A stretch of 64,000 nucleotides of DNA from Adiantum capillus-veneris (lineage: Eukaryota; Streptophyta; Polypodiopsida; Polypodiales; Pteridaceae), in the NCBI GenBank assembly GCA_014529385.2, contig CM043942.1, positions 24,518,469-24,582,468 of the forward strand, written 5' to 3'. The translations under genes were made by a program, and so were the position numbers. This document shows positions 54,732 through 64,000 of the stretch, in pieces. Each line of letters opens with the position of its first letter. The first letter of the stretch is position 1. The notes under the pieces are model-generated. The model had not been told where the DNA came from, made no database searches, and saw only the letters and a list, made by a program, of their open reading frames with translations.

Positions 54732-55763
54732 CTGGTGACCACTAGATCTATAACGGAAGCAAAAAAAGTGGTTCAAGGTTCAGCTAGCGGACGATCTCTC
54801 ATCACAAAGTGAGTCGAGTTCGAGCCTACTAGCAATGAGATCTAGCTCCACCTCGCAAGGGAAGCGTACTTAAACTATCTAGCAATCCTAAGACCCACCT
54901 TCCAAGAGGAGAGAAACCCCGAGTGCCTTTTTCCCCATGTTTCAGAGGCACGTACACTTGAAACTTCGCCGCTCTAGGGGCCATGAGTATTACTAGTATC
55001 GATTTAACACTATGGGGACAGAGAGTTCCCGACCAATCGGGACCACCCTTCTCATAGGCATTGGCAACCTGAGCCAAGCCCCCACTTTCCACCCCCACAC
55101 TCACACTTCCTTGTGTGTCCTAATTACTACCACAATGATTGTTTAACATAAACATTCCTTGATTAGATTCTGAATCACAATGTTCGTTAAGACAGCCCTT
55201 CAATCAGTATTGCAAAGCGGCACCAAGACAGTACTCTAGTAAAAATTCTACTCAAACTTATTCATTAAAATTCCAATGTTATGGAGGTACAACACCCCCC
55301 CTCGAGCGAGAGTTTACTCCTCCCGTTGTTGCCTAGTTGCCCATACAGCTAGGTATGTCCACCGCATAGAAATCACGACATGGACATTCCCACCGCTTAA
55401 CCAGCAGACGTGGGTTCCCACCGCTTAACCAGCAGACGTGGATATCCACCGCTTAACCAGCAATCGTGGATTCAAGAGCCCTTAACCAGGAACTCTGCCC
55501 CCTGTGATCAAGAGGAGGTTCAGGACTAGTTCAACATTGGAAATAGAATGAACATGCCGAGCTAAATTTTTCCTAGCAGGCATTCTTTCCTATTGCAAAC
55601 AGTATATCCATCAACCATTCTTTCCTACTTAAACTTTAATATACAATTGAATTCAAATGTCGAGGTTTCCGTCCGATTTCTCCAACATGTTTAGGGATAT
55701 GTCATTTCCTAGCTAAACGTGTGCAATATTTAATTAAACAACTTGAATAAAATTGTGACCTAC
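54732..55763 (-). other. Probable intron in E1 gag
   Basis: On the minus strand it begins GTAGGT after GAAGAG and ends GTCACCAG before GTTCACC. Removal joins the 47 codons of 55764-55904 to the main exon in phase 0. It is about 1.03 kb with stops in all frames, and has a three-copy 28-base repeat. Confidence 0.5.
55390..55473. repeat. 28-base minisatellite, three copies
   Basis: Units start CCACCGCTTAACCAGCA at 55390, 55418 and 55446. Confidence 0.92.
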
Positions 55764-55904
55764 CTCTTCCATTTCTTTGTCGATGGCCCGTGAGATGGCC
55801 TGTGCTTGCTCGTCCATGGGAGCTTTTCCTTTCCCATTCACATTGCTCATTCCCGCCTCGCGGTCGTGGGCACCACCGAAGCGAGTTCTCTTAACCGGGG
55901 CCAT
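55764..55904 (-). CDS. gag: Probable first exon of E1 gag
   Basis: An ATG (55904-55902) opens 47 codons starting MAPVKRTRFGGAHDREAGMS and ending AISRAIDKEMEE, directly followed by the donor-like GTAGGT. Without splicing it reads only a few codons further. The basic start is typical of gag N-termini of large Ty3 elements. The exon call depends on the intron being real. Confidence 0.5.
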
Positions 55905-57419
55905 TTTATACTAACTACTTTAAATGATAAACTTGAAGAAAAGAGCTAATGTCCGAGAGCATCATAACAACCCAAATGATAAATTAGAATCATTGAACAA
56001 TCCCCCTTATACGAGAGGGTTAGATTTTTCCTTCGAGACCTAGTAATTTTATGGATAATACTTTACTTGTCCTATGGGAACCGGCTCTAAAGTTAATCAC
56101 TTGGCTTAGATGATTAAGAATTTCAGAATTTTACTAATTAAATTACAAGAGAGAAGAAGTAAGCAAGCTCGATCACTTTCTTAGTGTAATTTGAAGATGT
56201 AGAATTACCGCATGCATAGGTGAGAGAAAATTCTCTTCTTAGTGGCTTAATGATGGATTAATTTTACCTTAATCACATCTTAATGTATGAAAAAATTGAA
56301 TCTAACTTAGCTACACCAATATTATGTGGTAAAAGAATAAATTTGACCAAATCTACATCATTATCGGCTTAACAATTAATTACTATGCTGCCTAGAGAGA
56401 GAAATCTCTTCTAATCATGTATTAATCATTGATTAAGAGTGATGAATGGCTGCATAATTAGCTATTGGATGATGATTATGTAATGGAATATAGCTAAAGA
56501 GAATTAAAGAGCAGCTATTGGGAATTATAGCTAGGATTAAGCATATTAGACGAGGAATTAAGAGAATGATGAAGAGAATTACAGAAGAGCATAAATTAAA
56601 TCATGATTACCGTGATTAGGGGCTGAAAATCCTCTCAATTTTCTGATCCAAATGAATTATGAAGGCGAAAATCCGGCAGCACTTCCCTCCCTTGCTTCTC
56701 CTTCAAAAACTGTGTCTACCGGTAGCACCTCCCCAAGGTATGTGTGTGTAGGTGTGTGTGTGTGTGTGTACTGGATGTGTGTGTGTGTGTGTGTGTGAGC
56801 ACACTCTTAAATAGGCTCCTTCAAGCTGAAAATCGACCAGCCTTGCTATTTGCATCTGAGTGAGCTCTCACATCATGCATGGCAAGTCTAGTTTCCTGCC
56901 TACCAAGTGTCCAGTTAGCTAGTCTAACTAGCTCTCACACTCACTCTCAAGCTTGGAAACTCTCCCACAACTCCCACAAAGACAAGAGGGCGCCCCCTAG
57001 CTGCTAAAGCTGGCTCAGAGTGGCCTGGAACCTGCTCCCACACAGCCTCGAGCCTCGGTGCCTCCTCGCACAACTTTAGGAAAAATTGGTTTTAGGCTAA
57101 AACGGCCCATACGAGTCGGAATTTAATGCCGTAAATTGCTATACTAAGCTCTAAATAAGGTGTATCTGTCCGAGTACCTGCCATATTTAGCAGCCCCCAG
57201 GATTCGAAAATGCATTTTTTTCAAATTCGGGGTACGGGTGCAGTTTTTCGAGACGGTCAAAACTGGACGAATCGGGTGACCAAAAACTTACTATTTTTGG
57301 AAAATTTTCACAATAAATATTTTAATTCACATTTTGAAGCTTTATAACATTCTAAACATCATGGCACTGATAGAATTTGGAAAACTGCTAAAAATAGTAA
57401 CTTTGTTCCATTAAGATCT
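55905..57419 (-). other. E1 leader, part between upstream ORF and gag
   Basis: No gene. It holds a GT microsatellite (56740-56797) and A/T-rich sequence with many ATTAA words. Confidence 0.45.
56740..56797. repeat. GT microsatellite in E1 leader
   Basis: Three interrupted TG tracts. Confidence 0.93.
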
Positions 57420-58142
57420 TTTCATGGTACAATGGAGCTCTTTTAGCTCGGGGTCGGAGACCTTACAGGTTTCTTCACATTACTGTCAGATGATCTCTCA
57501 CCGTGTCCATCTGTTGGAATTGTTTCTGGTCCTTGCCCCAATATCTAATCCCGTATGGAATACCCTTGGTATTTGGTTTGTTCTACCTCCTCAGGAGTCA
57601 TCATAATAAAGTTGTTAATCCCTAAATAGGTAGGTCTGCTGATCCCTTATCTTTGATCTTGACGATATAGATGATCTTCATGGCCGTTAATTATCCTGGT
57701 TTGGCATGAGAAGTCCACAAAAGATCTTTTATGTTTCTATCTTCCCAACAATAGACTCCGATCCTAGGATTATCCGTTCTAAGCCGTTTCAAAGGCTTCA
57801 AGTCTACTTGATCATATCCCTCGAATTCTAAAGTTGGTGGTCCTTCTTTTGCTGACATATCTGGGATTATGGTGTTTACTTACAAACCCCCATTTTTCTA
57901 TTACGTCAGGGTTTTCGACCTGTAAATACTGAGTTCCGTTTCGATCCATGTACAATTTTTCCTTGTTTGTTTGCCCTAACCTCTTCTTCGAACTCAATAC
58001 TATGGTCATCAATGCGAATAGCATACTCCTCGTTCGGGTCCAAGTAAACCTGGGCTCCATGACGATTAGTCTTGTAAAAAGACAGTATATGCTTATAGCG
58101 CACTGTCGTTCCGGTTTCCGAGTGATTTGAGTAAGAAGACAT
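57420..58142 (-). pseudogene. Decayed ORF upstream of E1 gag
   Basis: Successive frames give protein-like sequence: YKHILSFYKTNRHGAQVYLD with PNEEYAIRIDDHSIEFEE (57906-58142), LQVENPDVIEKWGFV (57830-57905), then DNPRIGVYCWEDRNIKDLLW (about 57715-57775), MKIIYIVKIKD and MTPEEVEQTKYQGYSI (about 57550-57600). About 240 codons in all, with at least three frameshifts or stops. I know no homologue. Large Ogre-type plant elements have an extra ORF in this place, but I cannot show relation. Confidence 0.45.
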
Positions 58143-60254
58143 TTTGGATGTTGAATCTGAAAAAGTGTATGAGACTTATTCAGGAATTGTGTGCAAGGCA
58201 TTGCCTTGATTCATGCTTTCTTCGGTAGATACTCTACTGGAGGTTTCTTTGAGTATGCCTTGATTTCCTAGTACACGACCAAATCTAAGATTCATATAGA
58301 CTTATGAAGCCCTAGATAGAGTACTCACCTTTGGATTGACTTGTCGTCAATTTCCACTTGATTCAATTGCAACTTTTTGTCAAGCCATTGATTCCTCGTT
58401 GGCAACCTGATTCCTGTACAAATTTGATCAAGTTAGTTATTCTTCTATAAAGACAGTAGAGTTTTTGCTAACTCTTATAATTGGTCTTTGTGTATCACTT
58501 CAAATCAAGCTGTGAGAGTCAAAATTTTGACTTTCAGATTTGACTTTAGCAAAAATCAAAGGTTTGATCTGCAACTTGAAAACTAAGTGTACATGTATCA
58601 ATTTTGATCCGATTGAACCCAAAATTTCCCTGTGGATTTATATTATGTTGGTCTATCACTGTATAAGTTCAAAAGTCAAAAATAATGTCTCTGGATAGCA
58701 GAAGTAAATAATGGCGATTATTTACTTTTGTTAGTTTTTTGTCCTTTTTTGATAGGTTTGGCAAGTATACAACTGTTAGAGTCCCTGGCCAAGTTTCAAC
58801 AAGTTTGGACAAAATCTAATCAAGTTTATCAACTGTTTGGTGTCCGCAGACTCTGATTTTGAGAATCTGGCTTAAGTCTCACTTTGGGAATCCAAAATTC
58901 ACCAAAACTGATTTGTGATGTCTACTTGATGTGCTTGACCTTGTGGTATACTCAAATTTGCAAAATCATCAAGTTTTGAAGCAGATGTAAATAATTGCGA
59001 TTATTTACTCCAGCTAGATTTTTGCAAGTTTTTGTCCCAACTTTGACAAAAATCTGTTAAGCACCTTAAGTTAAGGTCCTTGGGCAAGTTTCATCAAGTT
59101 TGGACAATTCTTGGTCAAATGGTCATCAATTATCTGTCCGCATACTAACTTTGCGATTTTAGTCACAAATTTCACTCCGGTGGTCCAAATCCTACCAAAT
59201 TTGGTTTGTGGGCTTATTACAACATAGTGAAGCTAGTGGTATGCGGACTTGGTCAAAAAAGCTGAAAAATAGGACAGGTGTAAATAATCACGATTATTTA
59301 CTTCTGATAAATTTTTGCAAATTTTTGGTCAACTGAGCATATATACATGTTTATCACATCAACATAAGCCTATGAAACAATTTTCAACAATTTTGGATAA
59401 ATTTTTCTAAATTTATACTCAAGATTCAAAAAGTCAGTACAAACTTTACTTTTTACCCAGTTTTTTGTCAGTTTAGTGATCCAAATCTTTTGGGCCTTTA
59501 CAAAAGTTGTTTGTACACATGCAATGAGTCAATGGTATGAACCTTGGGCAATTTAGAGCAGAAAGTTAATAATTGTGATGATTAACTTTAGGCTTAAAAT
59601 GAGCACTTTTTTGCAATTTTCTCAAAGACAGTCTTTATATGATGTATTTTAAGCCTATGAATCAAGTCAAAACTTAATTTGGCCTAAAATGTCAAGAAAA
59701 AGTAGATAATCTGAGTTTTGGCCAACTCTTGAAATTGTTACCTCCAAGTGTCTTTGAGCTTACCCACTAGTTCAGACAACTCTTAGCTTACTCTTCAGTT
59801 GGATTGACTGGATTTGAGTCTTTTCAAGCTATTTCCAGCCGTAGATCTGAAATTCTGCAACTTCCAATAACCACTCACTCTTTATTCTTTTAGAGAGAGC
59901 AATGTTCTGAAATCCACCTCGGATCCTACTTACCCTACTCCTAGATTCTCATGCAATGGGGTTGTGGAAAGTGTCCACAACACTCGTTTTCTTGTGTTTT
60001 TTATGTTTTTTAGAGTCTTGATCTTAAGACTTGTCTTGTCTACCAATCATTCTCCAAATCCTAATCTAAATCTAAAATCTACAGTCCTAAAAGTACTCAC
60101 CAAGTACGATTACTTCCAAGCTATCTGTACACAGCAAAAGATGACAATCATAAGCTATGCGGTTTCTAAAAGAAAGTTTTGAACTCTAGGAGAACCTAGA
60201 GGAAGTTAAAGGACAACTACACAAGACGCTCGTGTTTTTCCTAGTTTAGGTCTC
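58143..60254 (-). other. E1 5' leader with palindrome array 1
   Basis: No gene. Its PBS-proximal part includes a donor-like CTTGGTGAGTAC (about 60100), so the leader may be spliced. The array described separately fills 58700-59590. Confidence 0.5.
58704..59586. repeat. Palindrome array 1 of E1 (four copies)
   Basis: Near-palindromes at 58704-58725, 58987-59008, 59280-59301 and 59565-59586 are spaced 283, 293 and 285 bases. Consensus core is TAAATAATCGCGATTATTTA. Flanks are also related (CAAATTTTTGG-like words after each, GACAAATTTGG-like words before), so the whole is a diverged tandem repeat of about 288 bases. Confidence 0.82.
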
Positions 60255-60277
60255 TTCGATCCCCGGCAGCGGTGCCA
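60255..60277 (-). other. E1 primer-binding site, tRNA-Asp-like
   Basis: Minus strand TGGCACCGCTGCCGGGGA, continuing TCGAA, two bases after the 5' LTR. It fits the 3' end of a plant tRNA-Asp with about two mismatches. Confidence 0.78.
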
Positions 60278-60279
60278 AA

Positions 60280-61194
60280 TGTGGGATGCATGTCTAACCT
60301 CACCATCCTATCTTATTGCAGTATTAGCGAGAACCACGATTTTATCAAACCATGGGACGAAGGTGACTCGACTAGTGCATAGAGGCTACAAGACGTTGTC
60401 AATCTCTTGAAAAACAACTAACAACTTGCATCTAACTCAAGCTACACTCAAGTGACTGAAATCACCAAAAACCAATCGCTCATCGGCAAGCAAATCACAT
60501 CCGTTACAGCATCAAATGACATCCAAACATAATGAAACTTCTAGGACACGTTTATAAGACCTAAGCACACATGCCTATGGTCTCATACCCCACTTTAGGT
60601 CAAGTTCCAAAATCGCGATTATTAACAACAATGGATTTTTTACCTAGTTGTTTTTGACCCAGAATGCATCTAAATGCTTAGCAATGATGCCCCAATACCC
60701 CGCCTATGCTTAGTTTTCAATTTAAAAGTGTAAATTCCTAGTTATGATGAAATTAGGCCCGTAGACAATGCCAAAAGCTACAAAATAATGTGAATGGCTT
60801 ACGTCAATGCGTAGAGCTCTTACTTGCGGTTGCAATGCAACACACGCAATCACAATGTGACAACCGAAGAGGGAGTAGGAAGCGCGAGAAGGAGAGAAGT
60901 GAGTGCCGTTAGCTCACGCTGTGTATTTCTTATCCAAAAACTTATAAAAAACTTACAAAAATTGGCTTTTATACCTTAGCCAAGGTTTTTGGGTGGTCAA
61001 AACTCATAATTTGGAGTTCTACTAAAGCTGGGAAATGATTGGCTGATACAATCTGGAAGCTTGTAGCCCTAGCTCATTAATTAAAAATTTTATCCGAGAA
61101 AATAAGAGTTACAATATTCCCAATTTATCAAAATAATAATTTTTTTACAAAGAGAATTCCGAAAAATGGTGTCCGTGTTAGCTTGCTGCTAACA
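60280..61194 (-). repeat. E1 5' LTR
   Basis: 915 bases, homologous to 22298-23218. The TATA box TATAAAAG (minus) is near 60968. It includes AATCGCGATTATTAAC (60611-60626), a truncated form of the array palindrome. Confidence 0.93.
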
Positions 61195-62100
61195 ATGAGC
61201 AACTCATTTCTACAAGCGAAGTCATTTTTGATAGGTCACTTGTGCAAATTATTATTGATGCATTGCCATATTCTTACCAAATCTTTGCTAGTGCTTGGAG
61301 ACTTATAACCCAAGGAAACCCTCAAGCTATCAAATTTGATGCATTATGTACATTGTTGTTGCAAGAGTCACTTTCAAGGAAGAACATGGCTAAATAGCAT
61401 GCAATTGAATAGGTATTTGTTGTTGCTCAAAGAAAAGGTGGTAACAACAATGTAGCAATGTTTTATGGTTCTTTAGTGAGTAGCAAATCACATGTTCCTT
61501 ATGCTTTTGCTAGTAGCACCTCGTCTAGAAATCTTGGTGAAAAGGGCAAAAAGAAGATGTGTTGCCATTATTGCAAATCTAATGATCACTTGATAAAGCA
61601 CTATCCTAAAATAAAGGAAAAAGAGGCCAAGAAAAAAGAGTCTGGTTTCACTACAAGTGCAGCTATTGTAGAATCTTTTGGGAAAGGAGATTGTGATGCT
61701 AATATAGATGCAGTTGGGAACTTATGATCCTTTTGTCCATGATCCATGTATGCAAGTTGCTGCAAATTCACATGTGTGGTACTTTGATAGTGGTGCTACA
61801 AAGCACATTACTTCACATCGTGACATTTTTACCTCTCTCAAGGTTGTCCCTCATGGAAAAAAAGTCACTTGTGACAACAATGTCTATCATCTAGCCAAGG
61901 GAGTTCGAAATATTGTGCTAATTGCTTTGAATGGCAACTCTTTCACACTTGTTGATACACTTTATGTATCAGGGATAAAAAAGAACCTTTTGTCTATATC
62001 AACACTTGTTAGACTAGGTCTTGTTGTCGAATTTGTGGATAACAGACGTACAACTCATGATCTCAATTTTGGTGATAAAATTGTTGCATCTAGCATTTTG
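61195..62100 (+). pseudogene. gag-pol: E4b copia gag 3' half and protease
   Basis: After the E1 target duplication the E4b frame resumes: EQLISTSEVIF, WRLITQGNPQAIKFDAL, LLLQESLSRKNM. A zinc knuckle CHYCKSNDHLIKHY has its last Cis-position Cys replaced by Tyr. The protease has VWYFDSGATKHITSH (about 61772-61816) and LYVSGIKKNLLSISTL. It ends where E5 starts at 62101, at the point where E4a reads LLCRGLYK. Confidence 0.88.
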
Positions 62101-62422
62101 TGTTAGGAATTGGATCGTGCTAGCTATGGTGGATGAAAGAGAAACATAGCTTCAATGTGTGAGTGTGTGTGTAAGCAAGATTATCACTCAAGTGATTTAG
62201 GTTCCAAGATAGAATTAGCTTGGACTCATAAACACAATCTTGAGTATTGACTTAGCTTAGCACAAACTCACCATAGACAAGCATGTAGTGCAAAATGGAG
62301 TTGTTGTTCATTCATTCATGAAATGAGCTTTATGTAGCTCTACAGCCTTGCTCCACAATATGTGGGAGAAATCCACTCTCTTCTCCTTGACTCACACTTT
62401 AGGACAAAGCTCACACTTTACA
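62101..62422 (-). repeat. E5 3' LTR (single copy in window)
   Basis: Minus strand: TGTAAAGTGTGAGC ... ATTCCTAACA. Only one copy is visible, so boundaries rest on TG/CA ends, the PPT and the interruption of E4b. Confidence 0.6.
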
Positions 62423-62436
62423 ATCCTCCCTTTGAG
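62423..62436 (-). other. E5 polypurine tract
   Basis: Minus strand: TCAAAGGGAGGATT before TGTAAAG. Confidence 0.6.
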
Positions 62437-62470
62437 GTTTGGACTAAGACAAGATACTGAAGATGCATGA

Positions 62471-62640
62471 TCCACAAAGGCTAACAAAATCCACATAGGA
62501 TGGTGATATCCACACAGGAAAATAAAGTCCACAAAGGATGGTGATATCCACACAGGATGGTAAAATCCACACAAGAAAAATCCACAAAGGATGGTGATGT
62601 CCACGCAGGATGATAAGATCCACACAGGAAAAAGTCCTCC
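62471..62640. repeat. Minisatellite of CCACA-AGGATGGTGATAT units
   Basis: Repeated words TCCACAAAGGATGGTGATAT and TCCACACAGGA alternate six to seven times with variable spacers. The translated patterns (HHPMWIL and the like) are artefacts of the repeat. Confidence 0.85.
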
Positions 62641-62664
62641 CCTACAAGTAGAGAGTCTGCCTCT

Positions 62665-63170
62665 TCAAAATGGGTCTTCATAAAAGACAACGTTGCTCTC
62701 GTCTTCATCCTTTTTGTCTTCTACTATGTGAGCTGATCCTTTGTCAGGTCTCTTGCCTTCGTTGCTTCTACTGTTTCTTTCAACTTCTTCATGGTCTGAC
62801 TTCGTATCCTCCCCTTGAACGAGTGCTTCTGTCCCCCTTTTTGTTGTGCAATCAGGCTTTATTCCATGCGTCATAATGACATGCAACAATATGTTAAAAT
62901 ATCCTATGAAAAGGTTTATGCAAAAATTAATACTCTCTTCCATCTTGGTCATACTCTGAGAGCCCAAGCATGTTGTGTTTCTCATACACTTTGTCACAAA
63001 ATCTTCACACATGGAGAGATTTTAGCAATTTGGAGACTCTCCAATGCCAATGTCTATCCCATTACAAAAGCACATAATGTCATCCATGTAGACAAATACA
63101 ATTACATACATTGCAAAAAATTGTTGTGCTTGGCTGCAAGATTCCAATTTTAATGTCTTCTTAATAAAAT
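62665..63170 (-). pseudogene. E5 possible RT trace and charged ORF
   Basis: Near 63085-63115 the minus strand reads VIVFVYMDDIMCFC, a YxDD-like motif on a hydrophobic strand as in RT. The open frame below (62665-63012) contains KMEESINFCIN and a Lys/Glu-rich part (EEVERNSRSNEGKRPDKGSA). No other RT motif is visible, so the trace may be accidental. Confidence 0.3.
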
Positions 63171-63292
63171 GTGAAGTACCTCTTCACTCGAGGTGAAGTC
63201 ACCCTTCACAGCCTTGAGTTCTTCTTTGATGATTGGAATCTACCCTTGGGCTGGAGATCCCGTATTGCTTCAGGTTTTGAAATAGCCAAATA

Positions 63293-63372
63293 AAAGCCTT
63301 TTGAAGTTCCTCAGACAAGAATTGTTGAGATCAAAGCCTTTTGAAGTTCTTCGGACAAGAATTGTTGAGATC
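63293..63372. repeat. 40-base tandem duplication
   Basis: Units at 63293 and 63333 begin AAAGCCTTTTGAAGTTC and differ at two bases. Confidence 0.93.
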
Positions 63373-63399
63373 AAAGCCTTTGGTTGCTTTTGGAAGATG

Positions 63400-64000
63400 G
63401 TCTTGAGTGGTTGCTTGGTGAGCTCTTGAGGCCGTGGGAATGGTTGCTTGGTGAAGGGTGAGCCTCAGCAGGCGTGGGAAGGGGGACCCAAGAGGGGGCT
63501 TATCTCGGTGCAACCGGGTCGTGGGAAGTGGGACCCCATAAGGGTGATGGCCGAGGTGAGAGCAATGCCGCGGGATCTGGTGCTAATGCCAGTGGGCAAG
63601 GCGGGCTTGAAGCCCTTGAGGCGGCGCAAGAAGGGGGGCCCAACAAGGGCGGACCCAAAAATTCCCTTAAAAGGGGTTGAGCGTGTGGATAAGGACAGCC
63701 GGCCGATCGGAGGACTTTTGGAGCGCGTAGCCGTTCGCCAGTTAGTCAAGGGCCGTCGGACGGACGCGCGCAACCGAGGGGTTTAAGCTTTGCAGCCGGC
63801 CGGTGGCGGACCGGCCTGCTCGAAAAAAACAATTTCCTAATGAGAATTTGAGTCTGCTCGACTTGCCCGAAATAGGGTTGCCAATTTGAACCGTAGACCC
63901 CACGAGTCAACACTCCACTTGTGGTGTCTTAGCCAACAAGGCCACATGCTTGCTTGTGGAAAAGCTCCAAAAAATAGAGTATTAAGCTCAAGTCGGCAGG
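63400..64000. other. G/C-rich right edge, no gene recognised
   Basis: Base composition rises sharply (GGGGGACCCAAGAGGGGG, GCCGGCCGG). Open frames on both strands (63448-63786 +, 63465-63773 -) mirror each other and have no known domain. They are expected from G/C-rich DNA with few stops. Confidence 0.4.

Larger units (their letters stand above)
62101..64000 (-). mobile_element. E5, LTR element running off the right edge
   Basis: A 322-base segment starts TGTTAGGAATTGG and ends TTTACA at the point where E4b coding is cut. It is followed by a minus-strand PPT, so it is the 3' LTR of a minus-strand element. The other end is outside the window. The body holds a minisatellite, a short RT-like trace and G/C-rich sequence, and I cannot be sure that all of it belongs to E5. 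Confidence 0.6.

Noticed and set aside
62392-62708. Cys/Trp-rich frames (repeats of CGYHHPMW type)
   Set aside because: They are produced by the minisatellite at 62471-62640.
63448-63786. 112-codon basic open frame at the right edge
   Set aside because: It lies in G/C-rich DNA with a mirror frame on the other strand, and has no domain or homologue.

Overview
The window looks like plant nuclear DNA that consists of transposable elements. I found no host gene, tRNA, rRNA, CRISPR array or bacterial-type operon. The evidence for a plant is several LTR retrotransposon families of plant type. These include Ty1/copia elements primed by initiator-Met tRNA (PBS TGGTATCAGAGC) and very large Ty3/gypsy elements with a tRNA-Asp-like PBS. 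The species cannot be named from the sequence.

The layout is a nest of insertions, labelled here E0 to E7 plus a TR-GAG element. E0 (+ strand, from the left edge to about 15.97 kb) is an old Ty3-like element. It carries RT, RNase H, a damaged integrase, a second protease-like domain, a WVPK-rich tail and, after other insertions, a fragment of a third ORF (ORF3). It is interrupted by a gag-only LTR element (5675 to about 9895) and a decayed, unrelated Ty3 element, E6 (11.47-14.59 kb). A copia element, E4b, starts truncated at about 15.98 kb. E4b is split by a young copia element E3 (16027-21575, TSD AGTGT) and again by the giant element E1 (22298-61194, minus strand, TSD ATGAG). E4b resumes at 61195 and is then broken by a minus-strand element E5 at 62101.

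E1 is the most interesting object. It spans 38.9 kb with its nested insertions and about 21-22 kb without them. Read on the minus strand from 61194 down, it has: LTR, PBS, a long leader with an array of palindromes, a decayed upstream ORF, a gag that appears to be split by an intron, protease 1, a linker, RT, RNase H, two tandem H2C2 zinc modules, the integrase core, a second retropepsin-like domain, a WVPK tail, a conserved splice donor, a second palindrome array, ORF3 (globular, charged, coiled-coil, globular), PPT and LTR. E0 shares the collinear parts (double H2C2, second protease-like domain, tail, donor, ORF3), so these belong to the family and are not accidents of one copy.

Inserted in E1 are E2 (28058 to about 40199), a gag-protease element without RT or integrase whose 3' half appears inverted, and E4a (40309-45561), a fairly complete but mutated copia element. 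E2 itself carries E7 (34274-37259), a non-coding LTR element full of GA microsatellites. Nearly all coding regions are broken by stops, often of the C-to-T or CGA-to-TGA kind, by frameshifts and by short tandem duplications. The exceptions are the long open frames of E3 and the 917-codon gag of E2.
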